Shown here one piece after another: positions 1-6,560 of a stretch of DNA of 17,267 bases. Positions within the stretch are counted from its first letter, which is position 1, and each line of letters begins with the position of its first letter. This stretch comes from Bacteroides sp. CAG:530 (GTDB taxonomy: Bacteria > Bacteroidota > Bacteroidia > Bacteroidales > Bacteroidaceae), in the NCBI GenBank assembly GCA_000434735.1, contig FR881269.1:1-17267 (forward strand), in the 5' to 3' direction. Under the pieces are notes generated by a model. The model saw only the letters and a program-made list of their open reading frames with translations. It searched no databases and was not told the origin of the DNA. The position numbers were made by a program, and so were the translations under genes.

Positions 1-380
1 CCTACAACAGCTCCAACATTCCAAGTCTTTCCTGCTTGTAGTGTTGTTTGTCGGCTCCATAAGCCTTGGAGTACTGAAGTCTCAACGGTTGGAGCGGATG
101 CTACGGTGTTGATGCCCATCGGTGTTTCCAATCCCGCAAAAATTTTATCATTCGCAATCACAGCACCTCTGGTGTTACCCACTACATGCGGCAATTGTTT
201 GCTGAACTTATTGTTGAATGAGTATTTCATGGCGATAATTCCACGCATAGCTACGTCTTTGTTGGCATTGATATCCATTTCTGTACGTAAGTAATGTGAA
301 CCGTCACGAAGTACAGCTCGCCATACAATTGAAAGGTCTTCAAATGTAAAATGAGCTTCTATTGCTTTTCCGTTCAGTTT

Positions 381-516
381 GAGTGCCCCTTTGGCGGCAC
401 CTTCTACCGGAGTCAAATTCAGTTCCTCTACACTTTTTAGATTCATTGAAGTGACCCTTTGGCTGCACCTTCTGCCGGAGTCAAATTCAGTTCCTCTACA
501 CTTTTTAGATACATTG
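381..516. repeat. 68-bp imperfect tandem duplication inside the broken gene
   Basis: Copy 381-448 is repeated at 449-516 with an exact offset of 68. I count about four or five mismatches, for example 386/454, 396/464, 406/474 and 443/511. The shared core includes gagtcaaattcagttcctct. Sixty-eight is not a multiple of three, so the second copy shifts the reading frame. The protein-level repeat is LKSVEELNLTP(A/V)EGAAKG. Confidence 0.9.
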
Positions 517-569
517 ATGATGCAGGCACTTCTCTGCCGTCAGCCAGTAAAATGCTGAATAACTCAGAC

Positions 570-765
570 CCTGGCAATAGGCCTAATTGCTCACATCCGT
601 TAAAAAACACATGATTGTTCTTTACTACAAAATGGGCTTTCAGTAAGTCATTCTGTAGGGTGTAAATCCTGGCAATAGACCTAATTGTTCACATCCATCA
701 AAAAACAGATGATTGTTCTTTGCTACAAAATGGGCTTTCAGTAAGTCATTCTGTAGGGTGTAAAC
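570..765. repeat. 98-bp imperfect tandem duplication inside the broken gene
   Basis: Copy 570-667 is repeated at 668-765 with an exact offset of 98 and six mismatches over about 97 bp. All six lie in the first half of the unit; the last ~43 bases are identical. Both copies encode LQNDLLKAHFV(A/V)KNNH followed by (L/V)FF(D/N)GCEQLGLLPG. The length is 2 modulo 3, so the upstream frame ends after FTPYRMTY. Confidence 0.92.
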
Positions 766-1008
766 GCCTCGTTCTGCTACTAGGATAGCGTTGCCCGCTT
801 GTTTTTCCTGAGGGAAGATAACACTCTGTGCCGTCATTGTTTGCCCCGAAAGTAAACAAGCGGTCAGGAGTGAACAACCCAATAAATTTCTGATTTGTTT
901 TCTCATGATATATGCGATTAATGTGATTTGAAAATAAAGCTTAAAAATAAATTTGACGATCCTATATTTGTGTGGAAAAAATTTCCCGAACTTTGTTTTG
1001 ATGTCAAA

Positions 1009-3510
1009 CTATATGCGCATTAATTTTCCTTTTTTGAAAAGTATCTTATATGATTTACACTTACGAGTCAAGAAATCTAATGTTGAATCTTTGTATCTTA
1101 AAGAGCATTTACCGCCCGATTTGGACAAAACAGTAACAGAGTCTAGCTTACCGTTCGCCCAATTGAATGATAATTCAAAATTTCCTTTTGCACATAAACC
1201 GGATACAGTTCCTTCATTCCATGCGTCTGGAAGAGCAGGCAAGAGGTGAATGAATCCCATGTGACTCTGTAATAGCATTTCTGTAATACCCGCAGTTCCA
1301 CCAAAGTTCCCATCAATTTGGAAAGGTGCGTGTGTGTCCCATAAGTTGTCCAATGTCCCGTTTTTCAATAAATTCCCATATAAGGTGTATGCGTGGTTTC
1401 CATCGTGTAAGCGGGCCCATTGATTCAGTTTCCAACCCATGCTCCATCCGGTAGCGCCGTCTCCACGATGTTTCAGTACCACTTTTGAGGCTTCAGCCAG
1501 TTTTGGGGTGGTAACCGGAGATAGCGTATGTCCAGGGTGTAATCCGAACAGGTGATTCACGTGTCGATGCTCATCTTTGGGGTCATCAATATCTTTCGAC
1601 CATTCCATTAATTGTCCGTAGCGACCAATCTGATATGGGGCCAAATGTGTCAAGACATGATTCCAGTGCTTACGTTCTTTAGTATCCACTCCCAATACCT
1701 TACTTGCATCAATGGCGTTCAATAAAATTTCACGTACTACGGCATGTACAAACGTTGCGCCTTGATCAATGGGACCATGTTCCGGTGATGTGGAGGGAGC
1801 GGCAGTATAGGTTCCGTCTGCTTTTTTCCACAGGAAGTCCACTGCAAAATTGGCGCTGCTTTTAATTAACTCGTAACCTGTACTTCTGAGGAAATCAATA
1901 TCACGAGTGTAATCATAGTAATCCCATATATGAGTAGCGAGCCATGGGCCTGCCATTGGGTTGAAGTTCCATGACATGTCTTTGCTTTCCAAAGGTGTAG
2001 TGAAGCCGAAGATATTGGCTGATATGGAAGCTGTCCATCCCCGTGCGCCAAAGTAAGCCTGCGCTGTCTTTTCACCTGGTTTTACAAGGGTTCGGATAAA
2101 ATCAATCAAAGGCAATACACATTCACTTAAATTCGTGGAACAAGCGGGCCAGTAGTTCATCTGTACATTGATATTGTTGTGATAATCCACTCTCCAAGGA
2201 CCATCTACGTTGTTGTGCCACATACCTTGTAAGTTCGCTGGTAAATTTCCAGGACGTGAACTTGAAATCAATAGGTAACGACCGAATTGATAATACAGTT
2301 CTTCCAGTTGATAGTCGGGCATTCCTTTACGATAACGTGCCAAACGCTCATATGTAGGGAGATCACTGACTGCCGGTAGCTGCAATGTCATAGGCGCATT
2401 TGGATTCAGTTTTAAATGTACACGATTGAACAATGCGGTATAATCTGCTTCGTGAGCTTGATATAAAGCGTCATATCCCATTTGGGCTGACTTGTCCATC
2501 CATGCTCTGGTTGTTTCTGAAGGATTAATTCCCACATATGTTTTGGAATCGGAAAAATCAGGATTGAAGTTTATTTTATAATCGGTGTCGGCTGTTACCA
2601 GAAAAACCACTTCATCCGCATCTGCAATTGTTAATTTGCCGTTCTTGTTGATTAGATATCCTCCTTTGTGCTGTGCCTTCACACGAATTACATATTCCAT
2701 TTGATTGTTGTTCAAATGAGCCTTGTAACATAATTCATCTGCTCCTTCAGATGTTATTTTTCCTGTAGAAATGGAGTTGGGCATATAGCTGAATGTCAGG
2801 TTTTGTTTTCCGGCCTGATTCGCTTTGAAACGCACTACCATCACATTTTGTGGATAAGAAACAAAATAATTGCGTTCATACGCAACACCGTCCTTTTCAA
2901 ATTGAACGATTGCCATACCTTTGTCAAGTGATAAGATGCGTTTGTAATTTTTCATGCCAATCACACTCAATCCTGTTTCTACATAGAATTCTCCCATAGT
3001 AGAGAATGCACCGAAACGAGAAGGTGATTCACGTTCCATTTCGTAAGGAACGGTGCTGTTAAAGTGCTCACGAGTCAGATAATCAGCTTTTTGCTCGTCT
3101 CCGTTTATGAATGCTTGGCGGATAGAATCCAAGTAATGGGCTGATTTTTTATTAATATTCCAATAGGCGGCAGCACCACGTGAAGTGTTTGGTCCGCCTC
3201 GCCAAAGTGTTTTTTCATTAAAAGTAATCCGCTCGGCCTCTATTGATCCCATAATGTTGGCGCCAATACTGCCATTTCCGATAGGCAAAGAGGTTGATTC
3301 CCAGTTCTGATCAGGATTTGTAACTCCACCCGCAGGTAACTCTGGATATTTTTCTCCTGCCCACAAGTCTGGACGACTGCCAAACCATATGGCACGCTTG
3401 TCCAAATTATTAGGTTTGTCAAACCAAATCGATAATCCTTTTGTGTAATCTGAAGCATGAGCCGTGCCCAAAGTAGCTAAGTAAATCAATGCTAATAAAA
3501 GTTTTTTCAT
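1009..3510 (-). CDS. Secreted GH95 alpha-L-fucosidase
   Basis: An 833-residue glycoside hydrolase of family GH95, which removes alpha-L-fucose (typically alpha-1,2-linked) from host or plant glycans by an inverting mechanism. Residues 1-19 form a signal peptide (MKKLLLALIYLATLGTAHA), so the enzyme is exported. The N-terminal beta-sandwich domain begins near residue 60 (LPIGNGSIGANIMG), and the (alpha/alpha)6 barrel occupies about 370-740. The catalytic residues known from the Bifidobacterium enzyme can be matched: N446 and N448 in HNNINVQMNYW, the general acid E577 in STSPEHGP, and D733 in FQIDGNFGG. The length is normal and no frameshift is seen. The start at 3510 is the only one that gives a signal peptide. 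Some GH95 members act on L-galactose or other linkages, so the exact substrate is inferred. Expression may depend on the inverted-repeat region just upstream (3521-3618). Confidence 0.93.
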   Translation of the reverse strand: MKKLLLALIYLATLGTAHASDYTKGLSIWFDKPNNLDKRAIWFGSRPDLWAGEKYPELPAGGVTNPDQNWESTSLPIGNGSIGANIMGSIEAERITFNEKTLWRGGPNTSRGAAAYWNINKKSAHYLDSIRQAFINGDEQKADYLTREHFNSTVPYEMERESPSRFGAFSTMGEFYVETGLSVIGMKNYKRILSLDKGMAIVQFEKDGVAYERNYFVSYPQNVMVVRFKANQAGKQNLTFSYMPNSISTGKITSEGADELCYKAHLNNNQMEYVIRVKAQHKGGYLINKNGKLTIADADEVVFLVTADTDYKINFNPDFSDSKTYVGINPSETTRAWMDKSAQMGYDALYQAHEADYTALFNRVHLKLNPNAPMTLQLPAVSDLPTYERLARYRKGMPDYQLEELYYQFGRYLLISSSRPGNLPANLQGMWHNNVDGPWRVDYHNNINVQMNYWPACSTNLSECVLPLIDFIRTLVKPGEKTAQAYFGARGWTASISANIFGFTTPLESKDMSWNFNPMAGPWLATHIWDYYDYTRDIDFLRSTGYELIKSSANFAVDFLWKKADGTYTAAPSTSPEHGPIDQGATFVHAVVREILLNAIDASKVLGVDTKERKHWNHVLTHLAPYQIGRYGQLMEWSKDIDDPKDEHRHVNHLFGLHPGHTLSPVTTPKLAEASKVVLKHRGDGATGWSMGWKLNQWARLHDGNHAYTLYGNLLKNGTLDNLWDTHAPFQIDGNFGGTAGITEMLLQSHMGFIHLLPALPDAWNEGTVSGLCAKGNFELSFNWANGKLDSVTVLSKSGGKCSLRYKDSTLDFLTRKCKSYKILFKKGKLMRI

Positions 3511-3520
3511 AAATATTGAC

Positions 3521-3618
3521 TTTGCAACACTTGATAAACAAATAAAAAAAACATTGTAACACCGCTATGGCGTTTTTGTTTTAGCTGTAGGAAGATTAAT
3601 TTTACTCAGTGTTGCAAA
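3521..3618. repeat. 11-bp perfect inverted repeat bounding a promoter-sized segment
   Basis: TTTGCAACACT at 3521-3531 and its exact reverse complement AGTGTTGCAAA at 3608-3618 enclose 76 bp just upstream of the GH95 start. The match stops at both ends of the 11 bp. The enclosed segment carries a promoter-like element. The repeats could be recombination sites of an invertible promoter or a pair of operator sites for one regulator. Confidence 0.75.
3575..3604 (+). promoter_or_regulatory. Promoter-like element inside the inverted repeat
   Basis: TTTG at 3575-3578, an 18-bp spacer, then TAATTTTA at 3597-3604, compared with the Bacteroidales consensus TTTG / TAnnTTTG (last base mismatched). It now points to the plus strand, away from GH95. 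If the segment inverted about its repeats, the -7 box would fall at 3535-3542 on the minus strand, about 25 bp before the GH95 ATG. Confidence 0.35.
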
Positions 3619-3867
3619 TAAGATTAAAATAACCTTCCTTTAAAAAGTGGTAATTTATATATTATCTATATAATAATACGAATGTCTCATTTATTCCCCT
3701 AAAAGAAAAAATGATTATTTATAGTTAAATCAAAGAATTGATAAATAATTTTGTTGTACTTGTGATTACGCATTATTATAGATTGACAAACTCATAACGG
3801 AGGGAGTTAAAAACGAATCTATTGTGGTATCGGAAAATACAATAGAAACAGAAAACACTTTTGATAT

Positions 3868-4140
3868 ATGAAAACAATAAAGACTTCTTTTGATGAAATG
3901 TTGGCAAGCACCTCTCCGGCAATACAGCAAGAGGTGTCTTTGGAATTTGCCATCTCTAACCGCATCTATGAACTGATGACAGAGCGTGGTTTGTCAAAAC
4001 TGCAGTTTGCACAAGCTTTGGGCAAGCGTCCAAGCGAAGTAACCAAATGGCTAAGCGGACAGCATAATTTTACTATCAAGACAATATCGCAACTATCAGC
4101 TTTTTTCGGTAAAGCATTAATAAGTATAGATAATAAGTAG
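3868..4140 (+). CDS. XRE-family HTH regulator, antitoxin-like (orphan)
   Basis: A 90-residue DNA-binding protein with a Cro/C1-type helix-turn-helix at about residues 30-75. The recognition region reads LSKLQFAQALGKRPSEVTKW followed by LSGQHNFTIKTI. The short N-terminal arm (MKTIKTSFDEMLASTSP) and the size fit the antitoxin half of HigBA-like type II toxin-antitoxin modules. Those antitoxins bind their toxin and repress the shared promoter. The ATG (3868) overlaps a TGA (3869-3871) of a frame open back to 3782, the ATGA junction typical of a coupled toxin-antitoxin pair. No intact toxin precedes it, since that frame meets a TAG at 3779 and has no ATG. It may therefore be an orphan survivor or a stand-alone regulator. 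The function is inferred from fold and size only. Confidence 0.8.
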   Translation: MKTIKTSFDEMLASTSPAIQQEVSLEFAISNRIYELMTERGLSKLQFAQALGKRPSEVTKWLSGQHNFTIKTISQLSAFFGKALISIDNK

Positions 4141-4207
4141 GCTTTCCGGGAAAAGAAGAAAAATCATTCCTCCTCTCTACAGCTCCTTCTGAATCACATA
4201 AAAAAAC

Positions 4208-4282
4208 AATGCGATGACTCAAATGAAGCATTGCGATGAGTTGATCAAAAGAATGCGATAAGTTAATCTGCTTATCGCATTC
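4208..4282. repeat. 22-bp-period repeat array, three direct units plus one inverted half-unit
   Basis: The core A(A/T)TGCGAT(G/A)A recurs at 4208, 4230 and 4252, exactly 22 bp apart. The cores are well conserved and the remainders are not. An inverted copy (CTTATCGCATTC, 4271-4282) follows and pairs with the third unit to form the terminator hairpin. Twenty-two bp is about two helical turns, so the cores face the same side of the DNA. Confidence 0.8.
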
Positions 4283-4287
4283 TTTTT
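4251..4287 (+). terminator. Intrinsic terminator of the XRE gene
   Basis: A perfect 12-bp stem, GAATGCGATAAG (4251-4262) with CTTATCGCATTC (4271-4282), has an 8-nt loop and is followed directly by a run of T. It lies about 110 bp after the XRE stop codon. Confidence 0.8.
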
Positions 4288-4347
4288 CGCTGCAAATTAC
4301 ACGTCGAAAACATGTGTGTAAAAATTACCACTTAACAAGCGGTAGAG

Positions 4348-4380
4348 AAAATCCGCAACGCCAAGAACTGACGCTGCGGA
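4348..4380 (-). terminator. Possible minus-strand terminator
   Basis: TCCGCAACG (4352-4360) and CGCTGCGGA (4372-4380) form a 9-bp stem with one mismatch around an 11-nt loop. Read on the minus strand it is followed by TTTT, a short T-tract. It lies just past the end of the minus-strand ORF at 4414. Confidence 0.5.
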
Positions 4381-4413
4381 CCCATATTAAATACTATATA
4401 TATGTATACCTAT

Positions 4414-4617
4414 TTATTTACGAACCAAGTTAGGGTTCTTTTCTACCTGTACAGGAGGATAGATGTTATACATTGAATTTTCACCATTCCATGCTGATTC
4501 CACTTTCATTTCTTCTTCGAAAACTAAGTCTTCTTTATATGTAACAGACCAGTTCATGATGGAAAATGTTGCTAAAATAGCATAAAACTCCGTTCTGACC
4601 TCTGCTGAAAATCGCAA
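4414..4617 (-). pseudogene. Short ORF, possible remnant of a SusD/RagB-like C-terminus
   Basis: The 67-codon frame begins at a TTG (4617); the first ATG is at 4557 and would give 47 residues. There is no signal peptide, and a stop lies 7 codons upstream. The end, NIYPPVQVEKNPNLVRK, resembles the C-termini of SusD/RagB outer-membrane glycan-binding lipoproteins, which often finish near YPIP...NPNL.QN. The middle is charged (EDLVFEEEMKVESAWNGENS) and looks like ordinary coding sequence. I read it as the surviving tail of a polysaccharide-utilisation gene next to the GH95 locus, but the similarity is short. An independent small protein is equally possible. A hairpin at 4352-4380 may terminate it. 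Confidence 0.35.
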
Positions 4618-4744
4618 TGCAATACAGTAATTATTTTACTATTTATATGTAAAGTCTATTATTGATAGAAAGAATCTATAAGATTGGTCTGAAGTGGTAT
4701 GTTTTTCGTCGGCATGGAATATGTGAATTCTATGCAAGAAATTA

Positions 4745-4774
4745 TTTGTTGTATAATAAATCTCCGTAACTTTA
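4745..4774 (+). promoter_or_regulatory. Candidate promoter of the EFR1-type gene
   Basis: TTTG (4745-4748), an 18-bp spacer and TAACTTTA (4767-4774), compared with the Bacteroidales consensus TTTG / TAnnTTTG, with only the last base different. Transcription would start near 4781, leaving a leader of roughly 20 nt before the ATG at 4800. Confidence 0.45.
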
Positions 4775-4799
4775 TAGCGGTTACTATAATGATAGAACA

Positions 4800-5579
4800 A
4801 TGATATTTTATTTTTCAGGAACAGGTAATTCTGAATGGGTGGCGCGTAGCTTGGCTGCTATGTGTAACGACCGTGTATTTTCGGCTACAGAAGCCTTGGG
4901 CCGAAGCGAAGTTTTCTGCTTAGGCGAAGATGAGGCGTTGGGGTTTGTGTTTCCCGTGTACGGATGGGCGCCTCCGGCTATAATAGTGCGATTGATAGAA
5001 AAGTTGAGATTGTCGGCACAGCCAAGGTATGTGTACTTTGTGTGCACTTGCGGTGACGATACAGGTAAGACTGCACGATTGATGCGTAAGGCGTTGGCAC
5101 GAAGGAGGTGGAAACGTGATGCGGAATTCTCGCTGACTATGCCGAATACGTATGTGTGTCTGCCGGGATTTGATGTAGACTCTGATGAGTTGGCACAAAG
5201 AAAGTTATCTGCCGCTAAAGGACGCATAGTCGATATCGCCCGTAGAATAAACGAGCGTTGGCGTGGAAAAGATTGCTACGAAGGTGCCTTGCCGTGGACC
5301 AAGACTTATATATTAGGCTTTTTGTTTAAGCATCTGCTTATGTCGCCCCATCGATTTAAGGCAACCGATAGCTGTGTGAAGTGTGGAAGGTGTGTAAAGG
5401 CGTGTCCGTTGCATAACGTGCAGATGAAACCTAATGCAAAGCCTGTGTGGGGCGAGAACTGCGCCATGTGTCTGTCGTGCTATCATCATTGCCCTAAGCA
5501 TGCCATAGAGTACGGACGCCAGACAATGATGAAAGGACAGTATTTGTTTCCCGAAGGTTCTTCGGATAGTGAAGGTTAG
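4800..5579 (+). CDS. EFR1-type flavodoxin/ferredoxin fusion protein
   Basis: A 259-residue cytoplasmic redox protein. The N-terminal flavodoxin-like domain begins with the FMN phosphate-binding loop SGTGNS (residues 6-11) and includes the GFVFPVYGWAPP segment (48-59) typical of this family. The C-terminal domain carries two [4Fe-4S] motifs of bacterial ferredoxin type: C192, C195, C198, C202 (CVKCGRCVKACP) and C221, C224, C227, C231 (CAMCLSCYHHCP). This order matches the EFR1 (flavodoxin plus 2[4Fe-4S]) family, common in anaerobes and thought to pass electrons between flavins and iron-sulfur partners. The physiological partner is unknown. The gene stands alone with its own candidate promoter. 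Its TAG stop overlaps the TAA of the convergent nuclease gene. There is no signal peptide, and the family assignment is firm. Confidence 0.9.
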   Translation: MIFYFSGTGNSEWVARSLAAMCNDRVFSATEALGRSEVFCLGEDEALGFVFPVYGWAPPAIIVRLIEKLRLSAQPRYVYFVCTCGDDTGKTARLMRKALARRRWKRDAEFSLTMPNTYVCLPGFDVDSDELAQRKLSAAKGRIVDIARRINERWRGKDCYEGALPWTKTYILGFLFKHLLMSPHRFKATDSCVKCGRCVKACPLHNVQMKPNAKPVWGENCAMCLSCYHHCPKHAIEYGRQTMMKGQYLFPEGSSDSEG

Positions 5580-6478
5580 TAATTAGGCATTTCGGGCACT
5601 ATAGCCTCGATTTTGTTTTCTACACTGTCGGGCAGGCGAGAGAAGAAATCTAATCCAGTGATTTCTTCCACCTGGTCTACGCTGACCATGTATTTGCTCA
5701 GTGCCTGATGGTGCGGCTTGTTGTCGAACAAGAATCCCATGGCGATGGGGTTCTTACGGTTGTAGATAAGTACTACCTTGAAGAAACGGTCGGGCACTGC
5801 CACTTTGTGCTTGCCTATGCACTTGGGGCGCTTCTTGTCGTATATGGGTCCGCAGGCTATATATACGGTGCCGTACTTACGTGCCCACTTGCGGCAAACA
5901 TCCTCTAAGCTTCCCCAGTCGTCACGGTTAAGCTTTTGGTTCTGCGGGCAGATATTGCTCATGTAGAACGATTCTTCCATGGCTTGTTTGCTCCATTTCA
6001 TATCTGCAGCCGGAGCCATGTGTCCGCGGTCGTAGCCCGAGTTGGTATAGTCGTTATGATCGGCACGCGGCTCTGGTAGGTCGGGGTCGGGCATGAACTT
6101 ACTCATTCTTTCTTCGTCTCCCTTGGTCTCGCTGCGTTTCAGTTCCCATGCCACCCAGTATGGGGTCTTGTATTCGTTATTGTACGAAACGGTATATCCG
6201 ATGCGCTTTATGCGTATCTTCTTACGGCCTTTCAGGTCTACCGGTATCTCTAACTTACTGCTGATATCGGTTTTCTTGATCTCTTCTTTGCTGGCTGGAG
6301 CTTCAACGCGTGTTTCGGTCTGCTGTTGTTCTCCGGCGTTAAGCTTGTCGAATGCTGTATTAAGCGCTGTAGGGTTAATGTAGAAGTATATTGCTCCGGC
6401 TACAATTGATACTAATGCGCTGAATCCTTTTAACGTTCCTGTCAATGCGCTTTTTTTCTTTCTCGTTTTCTTTTTCAT
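5576..6478 (-). CDS. DNA/RNA non-specific endonuclease (NucA/Serratia type), exported or membrane-anchored
   Basis: A 300-residue beta-beta-alpha-metal nuclease that cuts single- and double-stranded DNA and RNA with a Mg2+ ion. After a very basic start (MKKKTRKKK), a hydrophobic helix (about residues 17-34) serves as an uncleaved signal anchor, and a linker leads to the catalytic domain (about 85-290). The signature DRGH is at 150-153, with H153 as general base. The metal-binding N184 and E192 in LNRDDWGSLE have the same 8-residue spacing as N119 and E127 of the Serratia enzyme. The domain would therefore lie outside the inner membrane, suited to scavenging nucleic acids or degrading extracellular DNA. 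No immunity-protein gene is adjacent. It sits downstream of the operon terminator at 6504-6544, so it probably has its own weak promoter in the 82-bp gap. Confidence 0.9.
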   Translation of the reverse strand: MKKKTRKKKSALTGTLKGFSALVSIVAGAIYFYINPTALNTAFDKLNAGEQQQTETRVEAPASKEEIKKTDISSKLEIPVDLKGRKKIRIKRIGYTVSYNNEYKTPYWVAWELKRSETKGDEERMSKFMPDPDLPEPRADHNDYTNSGYDRGHMAPAADMKWSKQAMEESFYMSNICPQNQKLNRDDWGSLEDVCRKWARKYGTVYIACGPIYDKKRPKCIGKHKVAVPDRFFKVVLIYNRKNPIAMGFLFDNKPHHQALSKYMVSVDQVEEITGLDFFSRLPDSVENKIEAIVPEMPNY

Positions 6479-6503
6479 TTATATAATGTGTTTGTTGTAA
6501 TAC

Positions 6504-6544
6504 ACAAAAAAACGGACTGAAAGTTTTTGGACCTTCAGCCCGTT
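6504..6544 (-). terminator. Strong intrinsic terminator of the dnaN operon
   Basis: On the minus strand, AACGGGCTGAAG pairs with CTTTCAGTCCGTT (one mismatch and one bulge) and is followed by a run of seven T. It begins 16 bp after the stop of the TPR gene and separates the six-gene operon from the nuclease. Confidence 0.85.
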
Positions 6545-6560
6545 CTGTATTGTTGACTAA

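Larger units (their letters stand above)
1..906 (-). pseudogene. Secreted carbohydrate-active-type protein, disrupted by two tandem duplications, runs off the window
   Basis: The gene starts at 906 with a signal peptide (MRKQ, then a hydrophobic stretch ending near TMTAQS). The first frame stops at 640 after 88 residues, because a 98-bp near-duplicate (570-667 / 668-765) shifts the frame. A second near-duplicate of 68 bp (381-448 / 449-516) shifts it again. The last fragment is open from an ATG at 446 to the window edge (148 codons) and contains WRAVLRDGSHYLR and FAGLETPMG. Removing one copy of each duplicate gives one continuous secreted protein. The motifs resemble large Bacteroides secreted proteins often annotated as 'enterotoxin' or glycoside-hydrolase-like, but I do not recognise the family with certainty. 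It lies 102 bp downstream of the GH95 gene on the same strand, so it was probably co-transcribed and acted on the same glycan. The middle fragment's TGA overlaps the ATG of the last fragment (ATGA). An assembly artefact mixing strains is possible. Confidence 0.7.
3511..3867. other. AT-rich intergenic region between divergent genes
   Basis: This 357-bp stretch separates the GH95 gene from the XRE regulator. It holds the 11-bp inverted repeat with an internal promoter-like element (3521-3618). From 3782 to 3871 there is a start-less open frame ending in a TGA that overlaps the XRE start codon. The rest (about 3620-3780) is AT-rich, with stops in all frames and no gene that I can support. Confidence 0.6.
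4141..4413. other. Intergenic region with repeat array and two hairpins
   Basis: No coding frame can be supported here. The region holds three 22-bp repeat units (4208-4273), a perfect 12-bp hairpin with a T-run (4251-4287), and a second GC-rich hairpin (4352-4380) that could end transcription from the minus strand. Confidence 0.7.

Noticed and set aside
953..1249. A plus-strand open frame between the GH95 gene and the broken gene.
   Set aside because: Most of it is antisense to the GH95 C-terminus, and it has no recognisable domain.
3656..3682. AT-rich dyad near ATTATCTATATAAT as an operator for the XRE regulator.
   Set aside because: Only a 5-bp stem in very AT-rich DNA, which is expected by chance.
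4208..4273. CRISPR array suggested by evenly spaced repeats.
   Set aside because: The repeat cores are about 10 bp at 22-bp period, too short for repeat-spacer units, and there are no cas genes nearby.
4808..5227. A 139-codon minus-strand open frame.
   Set aside because: It lies inside the EFR1-type gene, whose FMN loop and eight cluster cysteines are intact.
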